A stretch of 29,148 nt of DNA from JBHJOF01 sp050330055 (GTDB lineage: Bacteria; Pseudomonadota; Alphaproteobacteria; Kiloniellales; JAKSDN01), in the NCBI GenBank assembly GCA_050330055.1, contig JBHJOF010000059.1, forward strand, positions 1 through 29,148, read 5' to 3'. The notes beneath the pieces were generated by a model. The model did not search any database and had not been told where the DNA came from. It saw nothing but the letters and a program-made list of their open reading frames with translations. Shown one piece after another: positions 8,331-15,572 of the stretch. Both the position numbers and the translations under genes were made by a program. Position 1 is the stretch's first letter, and the number at the start of each line of letters is the position of its first letter.

Positions 8331-8413
8331 GGGAAAAGCGTTTCCCCACGTCTATCGACGCCGCTATGCTCGCGGCCGCCGCTCGACCGCCCGGTACTTC
8401 CGCCCGGTACTTC
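8331..8413 (+). promoter_or_regulatory. Candidate kdsB-pheA promoter region with a dyad and a tandem repeat
   Basis: A perfect dyad GGGAAA-AGCG-TTTCCC occupies 8331-8346. TATGCT at 8365-8370 could be a -10, with its -35 position falling on the dyad's right arm. A perfect 13-bp tandem duplication, CGCCCGGTACTTC, fills 8388-8400 and 8401-8413, just before the kdsB ribosome site AAGGAAG (8427-8433). The sites are seen; promoter and operator roles are inference. Confidence 0.35.
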
Positions 8414-8440
8414 CAGGACGCGCTGCAAGGAAGCGCAAGA

Positions 8441-9214
8441 GTGACTGCCCTGCGAAACCCCATCGTCGTCATCCCCGCCCGCCTGGCGTCCAGCCGCCTG
8501 CCGCGCAAGGTGCTGGCCGACATTCACGGCGAGCCCATGATCGTCCACGTCTGGCGCCGCGCCATGGCGGCCGGGGTCGGGCCCGTCGTGGTGGCCTGCG
8601 CCGAGCCGGAGGTGGCCGCGGCGGTGGAGGCGGCCGGCGGTCGCGCGGTGCTGACCCGGCCGGAGCACCCCTCCGGCACCGACCGCATTTTCGAGGCGCT
8701 CGGCATGCTCGATTCGAGCGCGGCTCACGACGTGGTGGTCAACCTGCAGGGCGACCTGCCGACCCTGGACCCGGCGGTGCTGCGCGCCGTGCTGGCGCCC
8801 CTGGCCGAGCCGGCGGTCGACGTCGCCACCTTGGTGGCGGCGATCAGCGATCCCGAGGAGCGCACCAATCCCAACGTGGTCAAGGCCGCGGCGGTCTTTC
8901 CGGACGGCCGGCGGAACGCCCGGGCGCTCTACTTCAGCCGGTCGCCGGTGCCCTGGCCGGGCGCTTGCGACGACCAGCCGCTCTATCACCACATCGGGCT
9001 CTATGCCTATCGCCGGGCGGCGCTGGAGCGCTTCGTCACGCTGCCGCCGAGCCCGCTCGAGGCGCGCGAGCGCCTGGAGCAGCTGCGCGCCCTGGAGGCC
9101 GGCCTGCGCATCGATGTGGCGCTCGTTGACACCGTTCCGCTCGGCGTCGATACTCCGGCCGACCTGGAGCGCGCCCGCACGCGCCTGGCGCCCCAGGTTT
9201 GTAGGGGGTCCTAG
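8441..9214 (+). CDS. kdsB: 3-deoxy-manno-octulosonate cytidylyltransferase (CMP-Kdo synthetase)
   Basis: This 257-residue cytosolic enzyme activates Kdo with CTP to CMP-Kdo for lipopolysaccharide inner-core synthesis. The N-terminal nucleotide-binding motif is IPARLASSRLPRKVLADI, followed by HPSGTDRIFEA (the conserved SGTDR region), NLQGDLPTLDP and the YHHIGLYAYRR block with the ERLEQLRALEAG region. The chosen start is GTG at 8441 because AAGGAAG sits 7 nt upstream and the enzyme begins there. The frame is open for 63 codons further upstream, but that stretch lacks family sequence and crosses the promoter-like DNA. It is followed by pheA after 42 bp, so the two probably share a transcript. 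Kdo supply also ties it to surface-polysaccharide synthesis, as with the glycan genes further along. Confidence 0.94.
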   Translation: MTALRNPIVVIPARLASSRLPRKVLADIHGEPMIVHVWRRAMAAGVGPVVVACAEPEVAAAVEAAGGRAVLTRPEHPSGTDRIFEALGMLDSSAAHDVVVNLQGDLPTLDPAVLRAVLAPLAEPAVDVATLVAAISDPEERTNPNVVKAAAVFPDGRRNARALYFSRSPVPWPGACDDQPLYHHIGLYAYRRAALERFVTLPPSPLEARERLEQLRALEAGLRIDVALVDTVPLGVDTPADLERARTRLAPQVCRGS

Positions 9215-9256
9215 CGGCTTGGCGTTCATCTCTCTGAAAAGGCGGCATTTTTTCCC

Positions 9257-10150
9257 ATGGCCGAAGGCGCCCAGGCGGAACAGCTGTCGGACCAGCGCGG
9301 CAAGGACGCTGCGGCCGATCTGATTGCCTTCCAGGGCGAGCCAGGGGCCTATTCCGACATGGCCTGCCGCGCCGTCTTTCCCGACCGCAGGACGCTGGCC
9401 TGCGCCTCCTTCGAGGATGCCTTCGCTGCGGTCCGCGAGGGCCGCGCCGGGCTCGCCATGCTGCCGATCGACAACTCGGTGGCCGGCCGCGTGGCCGACA
9501 ACCACCATCTCATGCCCGCGGGCGGCCTGCACATCATCGGCGAGCATTTTCAGCGGGTTAATCACTATCTCCTGGGGCCGCCGGGGGCCAGCCTGGAGAG
9601 CGTGCGCAGCGTGCACAGCCATCTGCAGGCGCTCTCCCAATGCCGCCGCTTCCTGCGCGAGCGCGGCCTGAAGCCGGCCATCCACGCCGACACGGCCGGT
9701 GCCGCCGTCGAGGTCGCGGCCCGTGGCGATCCGACCCAGGCGGCGATCGCCTCGGCCCTGGCCGGCGAGATCTACGGCCTTTCGGTGTTGGCCGCCGACA
9801 TCGAGGACGAGGTCCACAACACGACGCGCTTTGTGATCATGGCGCGCGAGCCGATCGATCCCGACCCGGCCGAGGGTCCGGTGATCACCACCTTCGTGTT
9901 CCGGGTGCGCAGCGTGCCGGCCGCGCTCTACAAGGCGCTCGGCGGTTTCGCCACAAACGGCGTCAACATCACCAAGCTGGAGAGCTACATCGTCGACGCC
10001 GCCTTCACCGTGGCGCAGTTCTACGCCGACATCGAGGGCCATCCCGACCAGGTCCCGGTGCGCCTGGCGCTCGAAGAGCTCAGCTTCTTCTCCCACGAGG
10101 TCAAGATTCTCGGGGTCTATCCGGCGAACCGCTTCCGCTGGAAGCAGTGA
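9257..10150 (+). CDS. pheA: Prephenate dehydratase
   Basis: This 297-residue monofunctional enzyme converts prephenate to phenylpyruvate in phenylalanine synthesis. The catalytic domain starts near residue 22 (IAFQGEPGAYSDMA) and contains LPIDNSVAGRV and the catalytic TTRF motif at 189-192. A C-terminal ACT domain (about 209-290), with GVNITKLESY, is the phenylalanine-sensing part, so feedback inhibition is expected. No chorismate mutase domain is fused. The ATG at 9257 gives a short N-terminal extension of about 20 polar residues before the domain. It follows kdsB by 42 bp. Confidence 0.94.
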   Translation: MAEGAQAEQLSDQRGKDAAADLIAFQGEPGAYSDMACRAVFPDRRTLACASFEDAFAAVREGRAGLAMLPIDNSVAGRVADNHHLMPAGGLHIIGEHFQRVNHYLLGPPGASLESVRSVHSHLQALSQCRRFLRERGLKPAIHADTAGAAVEVAARGDPTQAAIASALAGEIYGLSVLAADIEDEVHNTTRFVIMAREPIDPDPAEGPVITTFVFRVRSVPAALYKALGGFATNGVNITKLESYIVDAAFTVAQFYADIEGHPDQVPVRLALEELSFFSHEVKILGVYPANRFRWKQ

Positions 10151-10222
10151 GCTGCCGTCAGCGCACTGCGCTTGCGACTCCAGTCCGGTGAGACAGCTGT
10201 CCGGTGAGGCAAGCGGGGCGTC

Positions 10223-10339
10223 TCAGGTCAGGACCGACACCAGCAGCAGAATGCCGAGCGTGGCGGCGTACAGCAGCCACGCGACTGCAACCTTTTGCGA
10301 GTCCAGCCGCTTCTCGAACTCGACGTCTTGGCCGCTCAT
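10223..10339 (-). CDS. Small single-span membrane protein (38 residues), unknown function
   Basis: A 38-codon frame begins at ATG 10339 with GAGGAG 6 nt upstream, one of the best ribosome sites in the window, and ends in TGA at 10223-10225. The product has a charged N-terminal part (about 1-17, with EFEKRLDSQK) and one hydrophobic helix (about 18-38, VAWLLYAATLGILLLVSVL). No signal cleavage is apparent. I do not recognise a family. Its upstream DNA carries a near-consensus CRP box, and the CRP-like regulator gene lies upstream on the same strand. Small respiratory-complex subunits have this shape, but nothing here proves such a role. Confidence 0.7.
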   Translation of the reverse strand: MSGQDVEFEKRLDSQKVAVAWLLYAATLGILLLVSVLT

Positions 10340-10394
10340 GACATCTCCTCGGCCCCATCGCCGGGGCCACCCAGTTTGGGCGAGTCTGGCGCGT

Positions 10395-10437
10395 CGCGGC
10401 CGGCCGCGCTGTGCTCTATCTCACAAAGTCGTACGAC
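10395..10437. promoter_or_regulatory. CRP-type binding site flanked by two perfect palindromes
   Basis: TGTGCTCTATCTCACA at 10410-10425 matches the CRP consensus TGTGA-N6-TCACA at nine of ten defined positions. Its centre is about 78 bp upstream of the small membrane protein's ATG. It is flanked by a perfect 14-bp palindrome CGCGGCCGGCCGCG (10395-10408) and a perfect 10-bp palindrome GTCGTACGAC (10428-10437). The CRP-like protein encoded at 10538-11224 has the recognition residues that read this sequence in E. coli CRP. Confidence 0.55.
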
Positions 10438-10537
10438 AGCAAACGATCGGCCTCCGCCGCATGGCAGTCGCGGCCTTCATGGCAGAAAATAAGAGAAATC
10501 AATAAGTTCGTGGAGCGTGTCCAGGACCGCACGGGCG

Positions 10538-11224
10538 CTAGTCGCCGAGCACTTCCTCGACCATGCGGCCGAGCTGGGCCAGATCGAGCACGCGCAGCTC
10601 GCGGCCGTGCTGCTCGACCAGGCCGCTGCGCGCCAGGTTGTTGAGCTCGCGGGTCACCGCCTCGCGCGATGTGCTGACGCGGCTGGCGATCTCGGCGTGG
10701 GTCGGCGCCGGCGTGATGGCGGCCTGGTTGGCGCCGTTGGCGTGGTCGCGCGCCAGCCGCAGCAGCTCTGCGTGGATGCGGTTGTTGACCGCCAGGGTGC
10801 TTAACTCGAAGACCCGCTCCGAATAGAGCCGCAGCAGGGCGGTGAGCTGCTTCAGGATTTTGGCGGCGACGGCGGGATGGTTGTTCAGCACGTCCCAGTA
10901 GACGCTGGCCGGCATGAAGGCGACCAGGGTCTTGGCCAAGGCGACGACGCTGGCCGAGCGCGGCTTGCCGTCGATCGCGGAGAACTCGCCGAAGTAGCTG
11001 CCGGCCTCGATGTCGCGAAACGAGACCTCCTTGCCGGAGACCGAGTAGATCACCACGCGCACGCGCCCCTCGATGACGAAGATGACGTCGCGCGTGTCGT
11101 CCTGATAGCCGATGATCTCCTGCTTGGCGGCGAAGCGGCGCCAGGTGCAGCGTTTGCCGAGCGCCTCCAGCTCGTCCGGCTGCAGGTCGCGCAACAGCTC
11201 GACGCCCTCGAGTGTCTCTCTCAC
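10538..11224 (-). CDS. CRP/FNR-family transcription regulator, cAMP-type
   Basis: This 228-residue regulator has an N-terminal cyclic-nucleotide-binding domain (about 10-125), a dimerisation helix (about 118-150) and a C-terminal winged helix-turn-helix (about 150-222). The phosphate-binding cassette FGEFSAIDGKPRSAS has Glu-80, Arg-89 and Ser-90 at the positions of cAMP-contacting Glu-72, Arg-82 and Ser-83 of E. coli CRP, so it probably binds cAMP or a related nucleotide. There is no N-terminal Cys cluster, so it is not an FNR oxygen sensor. The recognition helix TSREAVTREL (Arg-187, Glu-188, Arg-192) aligns with SRETVGR of CRP, predicting TGTGA half-sites. The start is GTG at 11224, with GAGGGG 8 nt upstream. 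It lies between the small membrane protein gene and nudC on the same strand. Confidence 0.88.
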   Translation of the reverse strand: MRETLEGVELLRDLQPDELEALGKRCTWRRFAAKQEIIGYQDDTRDVIFVIEGRVRVVIYSVSGKEVSFRDIEAGSYFGEFSAIDGKPRSASVVALAKTLVAFMPASVYWDVLNNHPAVAAKILKQLTALLRLYSERVFELSTLAVNNRIHAELLRLARDHANGANQAAITPAPTHAEIASRVSTSREAVTRELNNLARSGLVEQHGRELRVLDLAQLGRMVEEVLGD

Positions 11225-11314
11225 TGTCCGAGCCCCTCAGCCCACCCCGTTGGATCGGCTTCCCCAGGCCGACCGCTAGTCCGGCGCCATCCTATTACAG
11301 CCGGCGCGCGGCGG

Positions 11315-11347
11315 GTAAGCAACTTTACGGCTTGTAAGATAAGGTAA
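11315..11347. promoter_or_regulatory. Clustered GTAA/TTAC motifs upstream of the CRP-like gene
   Basis: An AT-richer patch in the 126-bp gap between the regulator gene and nudC holds GTAA at 11315-11318, a dyad TTAC-GGCTT-GTAA at 11325-11337, and GTAA again at 11344-11347. The spacing suggests a binding site for a dimeric regulator near the crp-like promoter, about 90-120 bp before its GTG. Nothing identifies the regulator. Confidence 0.3.
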
Positions 11348-11350
11348 ATT

Positions 11351-12289
11351 TCAACCCGCCAGCCAGTCCTCGATCAGGCGGCGAGCGATCGAATCGCGCC
11401 GCGGCAGGCGGAAGCGCTCGTCCTCCGGCGAGCGCGCGAGCTGCCAGCGCGTGAACCAGGCCGCCGCCTCGAGCTCGCCCTGATTGACGGCGAGCGCGCT
11501 GCCGGTCGCGCGGGCGTGAAAGCCGACCATGAGCGAGGCGGGAAAGGGCCAGGGCTGCGAGGAGTGATAGGCAATGTCGCGCAGCTCCAGGCCGACCTCT
11601 TCCTTGACCTCGCGGGCCACCGCTTCTTCCAGGCTCTCGCCCGGCTCGACGAAGCCGGCCAGGGTCGAGTGCATGCCGGGCGGCCAGGCTGCCTGGCGGC
11701 CCAACACGCAGCGCTCGCCGCCGTCGTGGATCAGCATGATGACCGCCGGGTCGGTGCGCGGGAAGTGGCTGCGGCCGCAGTCGCGGTTGCGGCAGACCCG
11801 GATGTGGCCGCCGTTGGCGCTCTCGGTCGGACTGCCGCAGAGCCCGCAGAAGCGGTTGTTCTGGTGCCAGTGCATCAGGCCGCGGGCATAGGCCAGCACG
11901 GCGCCGTCCGAGCGCGGCAGCAGCGGCCCGACCTCGCGCAGGTCGCGGAAACGGGCGCCGTTGCCGAGCAGCGCCTCCAGCTCAGGCGCCTCCATGGCGG
12001 AGAGGTCGAGCGCGATGAAATGGGTCTCTTCGCGCCGGCCGAGCAGGGCCAGCGTGCTGGCGCGGGCCAGCAGGGGCGTGGCCTGGACCGGCTCGATCCA
12101 GGCCGGCCGCGGCTGGCCGGCCGCCGCCGACTCGGCGGTGATCAGGCTGCGGGCGCGCCAGACCGCGACGAAGCGGGTCTGCGGGTCGCGCAGACGCGCC
12201 TCCAGCCAGGCGGCATCGGCGCGCCGCTCGTCGAGGCGATCGAGCCCGCCGCTGGCGTAGAAGTTGGGGCCTGGAACCGGCTGCGGCAT
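11351..12289 (-). CDS. nudC: NudC-type NAD(H) pyrophosphatase / NAD-capped RNA hydrolase
   Basis: This Nudix hydrolase of about 312 residues cleaves NADH to NMNH and AMP; E. coli NudC also removes NAD caps from RNA. A variable N-terminal domain (about 1-140) precedes a four-cysteine zinc ribbon (Cys about 148, 151, 166 and 171; FCGLCG...CRNRDC). The Nudix box follows (about 212-234, GFVEPGESLEEAVAREVKEE...). The family-specific SQPWPFPAS at about 244-252 separates NudC from other Nudix enzymes. The start at 12289 (MPQPVPGPNFYA) fits homologue length. The frame stays open to an ATG at 12388, but neither start has a strong ribosome site. It is divergent from the glycosyltransferase at 12548. 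The gap holds an inverted repeat TTACAGG/CCTGTAA (12392-12398, 12420-12426) but no convincing promoter. Confidence 0.9.
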   Translation of the reverse strand: MPQPVPGPNFYASGGLDRLDERRADAAWLEARLRDPQTRFVAVWRARSLITAESAAAGQPRPAWIEPVQATPLLARASTLALLGRREETHFIALDLSAMEAPELEALLGNGARFRDLREVGPLLPRSDGAVLAYARGLMHWHQNNRFCGLCGSPTESANGGHIRVCRNRDCGRSHFPRTDPAVIMLIHDGGERCVLGRQAAWPPGMHSTLAGFVEPGESLEEAVAREVKEEVGLELRDIAYHSSQPWPFPASLMVGFHARATGSALAVNQGELEAAAWFTRWQLARSPEDERFRLPRRDSIARRLIEDWLAG

Positions 12290-12547
12290 GGCGGGCAAGG
12301 TCGCACAAGGCTTCGGCGCAGGCAATCGGCCGCCCGCCCATAGCCGGCGGCTGGCGGTTGCCCCCCCCGTGAGCCTGTCGTGGCTCATGGATTACAGGCG
12401 GCCGCGCCCGCTGCAGGCTCCTGTAAAGCCCCGCTTAACCCTCCGGCAAGGGACCCGGCCTAATCTCCTGGGGCAGCGGGCGGCGCAGCCGGACCGTCCC
12501 GGGCGTGGAGCGGTCCTGGCTGCCCGCGATCACACGAGGACCAGCAA

Positions 12548-14290
12548 TTGAGCGAGGCGACGATTCAGCGGGCGGCCGGCCCGATCGCGGTGGGCGACTG
12601 GCTCGGCCGGAGCCTGGCACTGCTGGTGGCGCTGGCATTGCTGCTCAAGCTGCATCTGCTGTTCGTCCTCAACGTGAACTGGGACGAATTCCACTACCTG
12701 AGCAAGGTCTACAGTTACCTGCGCGGCGAGCTCACTCGCCCGCTGCAGACCGTCCACGTTCATTTCTTCACCTGGTTGCGCCACGTCTCGGAAAACGAGG
12801 TCGATCAGGTGATCGCGGCGCGCCTGGTGATCTACGGGTTCAGCTTGGGCTCGGCCTGGCTGTTCTACCGGATCGGTCGCTGCTTCCTCGATTCCACGGC
12901 CACGCTCTTCGCGCTGCTCTGCTACTTCGCCCTGTCCTATGTGGTCGAGCACGGCACCAGCTTCCGCTTCGACCCCATCGCCGTCTTCTTCTGCCTGGGC
13001 GCGGTCTGCCTGCTGCTCTGCGCCCGTCCGGCTTGGCTGGGGGCGCTTGTCGCCGGACTTGCGCTTGCCGCCGCCTTGATGGTCACCATCAAGTCGGTGC
13101 TCTATCTGCCGGTCCTTGGCTGCCTGCTGTTGCTGCCTGTGCTGCGGTCCGAGGATCGCCGGCGCGGCCTGGTGAACGCCGCGCTCTTCGCGCTGGCGCT
13201 GGCTGGCGGTTTCGCCCTGCTCTATGCCGCGCACCGCGCCTCGCTTCAGCCGGTCGAGCTGCATCGCTCGGCCGACTTTGCGGTGCGAGCGGCCGACAAG
13301 GTCTTCCGCCTCGACGATCTCTTTCCGCGCTGGCCCTTCTTTGTCGTCAGCCTGATCGAGAGCGGGGTCGTTTGGATCTGTCTCGTCCTAGGCATCGTGA
13401 CTCTGGTCAGGCGGGCTCGCGCCGCCGTGCCGGAGGATTGCGCCACGGCGATTCCCCTGCTGATCTTCCTGCTGCCGCTCATCAGCCTTTTGATCTACCG
13501 CAACGCCTTTCCCTACTTCTATGTCTTCATCATGCCGCTGCCCCTGCTTGCCTGCGGCGCCTTCTTCGCCGCCATCGTTCGAAGCAGTCCAGGTCGCGTG
13601 ATCCGTTCGCCGCGGCTGCTTGCCGCCGGTCTGGTGCTCGCTGTGACGGTCAGCCTGGGCAAGGTGTATCTGGCCTCGGCCGAGCCTGCGCTGGCGCAGC
13701 AGCGACAGACCATTGCTTTGGCGCATCGCCTGTTCCCCGAGCCGGTTGCCTACATCGGCCGCACCGAGATGGTCGCGTCCTATCGCAAGGTCGGTTTCTT
13801 CATGAGCACCTGGGGCATGGAGAACTACCTCGAGCGGGGCGAGCCGATCTTCCGCGAGTTGCTAGTGCGCGAGCGGCCGCTGTTCCTGATCGCGAACATC
13901 GCGAGCCTCGACCCGAGGATGCCGCCGGAGCGGCTGCGCGCACTGGGCGGCTACGCCCTGCTCGACGAGGATCATGCGGTACTCGCCGCCAACTACGTGC
14001 ATCACTGGGGCGCACTCTACGTGGCCGGCAAGAGGCTCGCCTTGCCGCGGGAAGGCGACGCGCTGTCATTCGAGATCTTGATCCCGGGCGTCTACACGCT
14101 GGAGGCCAAGGCGCCCGTGACCATCGACGGCCGCCTGGTCGAACCGGGCAAAAGCCTGCGGCTCGACCCGGGCCTGCATCGCGCAGAGATCGACGCCAAC
14201 GGCCCGGCGAAGGCGATCCTGCGTTGGGGCGAGGGGCTCCACCGCCCGGCCGAGCCAGCGCCGGAGGGGCCGCTCTTCACCGGCTTTTGA
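12548..14290 (+). CDS. GT-C membrane glycosyltransferase (ArnT/PMT-like) with periplasmic C-terminal domain
   Basis: This 580-residue integral membrane protein is predicted to transfer a sugar from a polyprenyl-phosphate donor on the periplasmic side. After the first helix (about 21-41) comes the acidic first loop NWDEFHYL (Asp-46, Glu-47), the usual catalytic site of GT-C enzymes. About ten further hydrophobic helices run to about residue 385. The last 190 residues are mostly soluble and end in a beta-rich stretch (about 500-565, EILIPGVYTLEAKAPVTIDG) like an accessory domain. The start is TTG at 12548, with GAGGA 7 nt upstream; the first residues fit no other start. It is followed by a strong hairpin at 14308-14331. 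With the adjacent GT2 it recalls the ArnC/ArnT pairing. Donor and acceptor are unknown. Confidence 0.8.
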   Translation: MSEATIQRAAGPIAVGDWLGRSLALLVALALLLKLHLLFVLNVNWDEFHYLSKVYSYLRGELTRPLQTVHVHFFTWLRHVSENEVDQVIAARLVIYGFSLGSAWLFYRIGRCFLDSTATLFALLCYFALSYVVEHGTSFRFDPIAVFFCLGAVCLLLCARPAWLGALVAGLALAAALMVTIKSVLYLPVLGCLLLLPVLRSEDRRRGLVNAALFALALAGGFALLYAAHRASLQPVELHRSADFAVRAADKVFRLDDLFPRWPFFVVSLIESGVVWICLVLGIVTLVRRARAAVPEDCATAIPLLIFLLPLISLLIYRNAFPYFYVFIMPLPLLACGAFFAAIVRSSPGRVIRSPRLLAAGLVLAVTVSLGKVYLASAEPALAQQRQTIALAHRLFPEPVAYIGRTEMVASYRKVGFFMSTWGMENYLERGEPIFRELLVRERPLFLIANIASLDPRMPPERLRALGGYALLDEDHAVLAANYVHHWGALYVAGKRLALPREGDALSFEILIPGVYTLEAKAPVTIDGRLVEPGKSLRLDPGLHRAEIDANGPAKAILRWGEGLHRPAEPAPEGPLFTGF

Positions 14291-14307
14291 GCCCCGGTTG
14301 AGATTGA

Positions 14308-14331
14308 GCGGGGGCCCGTCGGGGCCCCCGC
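14308..14331 (+). terminator. Hairpin after the GT-C gene, probable terminator or attenuator
   Basis: Perfect 10-bp stem GCGGGGGCCC / GGGCCCCCGC with loop GTCG, 18 bp after the GT-C stop. A weak T-rich stretch (TTCTT) follows about 8 nt later, so termination may be partial. It separates the GT-C gene from the five-gene operon that begins at 14446. Confidence 0.6.
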
Positions 14332-14445
14332 AACGAGTTCTTAAGCCTCGGGCGCTAACCTTCTCTTCAGCATTTCTCCCGCCGTCGCTGGCCTCGCACC
14401 GGCACAGCGACGGGCGGGGCCGGCCCGTTCCGCAGAAAGCCGCGC

Positions 14446-15543
14446 ATGAAAGTCATCGTGCAGATTCCCTGCTTCAACGAGGAGGACACGCTGCCGCAGG
14501 TGGTGGCGGAGATTCCGCGCGTGATCGAGGGCGTGGAGCGGGTCGAGATCCTGGTCATCGACGACGGCTCGAGCGACCGCACGGTCGAGGTGGCGCGCGA
14601 GATCGGCGTCGAGCACGTCGTGCGCCATCGCCGCAACAACGGCCTGGCGCGCTCGTTCCGGACCGGCATCGAGCGCTGCCTGGCGCTGGGTGCCGACATC
14701 ATCGTCAACACCGACGGCGACAACCAGTACGCCGGCGCCGACATCCCGCGCCTCATCGCGCCGATCCTGGCCGGTGAGGCCGACATCGTGGTCGGCGACC
14801 GCGAGCCCGCCAAGCTGCCGCACTTTTCGCCGCTGAAGCGCCGGCTGCAGGCCTTGGGCAGCTTCGTGGTGCGCCAGCTCTCCGGCACCGACGTGCCCGA
14901 TGCGGTGAGCGGCTTTCGCGCCATCTCGCGCGAGGCGGCGCTCAACCTGAACATCATCAGCAGCTTCAGCTACACCATCGAGATGCTGATCCAGGCCGGC
15001 CGCAAGCGCATGGCCATCGCCTCGGTGCCGATCCGCGCCCATCCCGTGGACCGCAGGTCGCGCCTCTTCAAGAGCCTGCCCGGCTTCCTGCGACGCTCCG
15101 GCAGCACCATGCTGCGCATGTACTCGATGTACCAGCCGTTGCGGGCCTTCTTCTACATCGGTTTGACGCTGACCGCCGCCGGCAGCCTGCCGATCCTGCG
15201 TTTCCTCTACTTCTACACCTTCGTCGGCCAGGGCGAGGGCAAGCTGCAGTCGCTGGTGCTGGGCGGCGTGCTGGTGGTGATCGGCCTGACCACCTTCCTG
15301 ATCGGCCTCCTGGCCGACCTGGTCAGCTTCAACCGCCAGCTCATCGAGATGACCTTGGAGAAGGTGCGGCGGATCGAGTTGGCGCAGAGCGGTGCAGCGG
15401 CGGGTGACATCAATGCGCTCAAGGCCAGGGTCGAGCGGCTGGCAGCAGATGGCTTTCCCGAAGGTGAGCGCGCAACGGCCCGCCCTGAGGCAGCTGGCCC
15501 GGTGCGGCATGGCAAGACTTCCAGGTCGTCGCTGGCTGGCTAA
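14446..15543 (+). CDS. Family 2 glycosyltransferase, polyprenyl-phosphate sugar synthase type
   Basis: This 365-residue enzyme probably transfers a sugar from a nucleotide donor to undecaprenyl phosphate on the cytoplasmic face. The GT-A fold has QIPCFNEE at 6-13, the nucleotide-binding DDGSSD at 39-44 and the metal-binding DGD at 90-92. VSGFRAISREAAL follows, typical of DPM1/GtrB/ArnC-like synthases. Two transmembrane helices (about 233-257 and 268-292) follow the catalytic domain, as in ArnC and GtrB, then a charged cytosolic tail of about 70 residues. The start ATG at 14446 opens directly on the fold; the ribosome site is weak. It is the first of five closely spaced genes (29 bp to the next). 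It could supply the lipid-linked donor used by the GT-C enzyme upstream; this is inference. Confidence 0.87.
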   Translation: MKVIVQIPCFNEEDTLPQVVAEIPRVIEGVERVEILVIDDGSSDRTVEVAREIGVEHVVRHRRNNGLARSFRTGIERCLALGADIIVNTDGDNQYAGADIPRLIAPILAGEADIVVGDREPAKLPHFSPLKRRLQALGSFVVRQLSGTDVPDAVSGFRAISREAALNLNIISSFSYTIEMLIQAGRKRMAIASVPIRAHPVDRRSRLFKSLPGFLRRSGSTMLRMYSMYQPLRAFFYIGLTLTAAGSLPILRFLYFYTFVGQGEGKLQSLVLGGVLVVIGLTTFLIGLLADLVSFNRQLIEMTLEKVRRIELAQSGAAAGDINALKARVERLAADGFPEGERATARPEAAGPVRHGKTSRSSLAG

Positions 15544-15572
15544 CGCTTGTGGGGACGATGAGGAACAGCGGC

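Noticed and set aside
10183..10208. Repeat GTCCGGTGAG spaced 16 bp after pheA
   Set aside because: Two short copies of GC-rich words without symmetry; may be chance. No T-run for a terminator.
10490..10515. TTGAT-like FNR box before the small membrane protein
   Set aside because: Only one half-site (TTGATT on the minus strand); the second half is missing, unlike the nearby CRP box.
12505..14301. Alternative frame over the GT-C gene on the same strand
   Set aside because: Arg-rich, no hydrophobic pattern. The 12548 frame has the helices, the acidic loop and the ribosome site.
12548..15543. Assigning arnT and arnC names to the GT-C and GT2 genes
   Set aside because: The fold and helix layout fit, but there is no arnA/arnB or 4-amino-arabinose pathway here, and sequence resemblance is only family-level.
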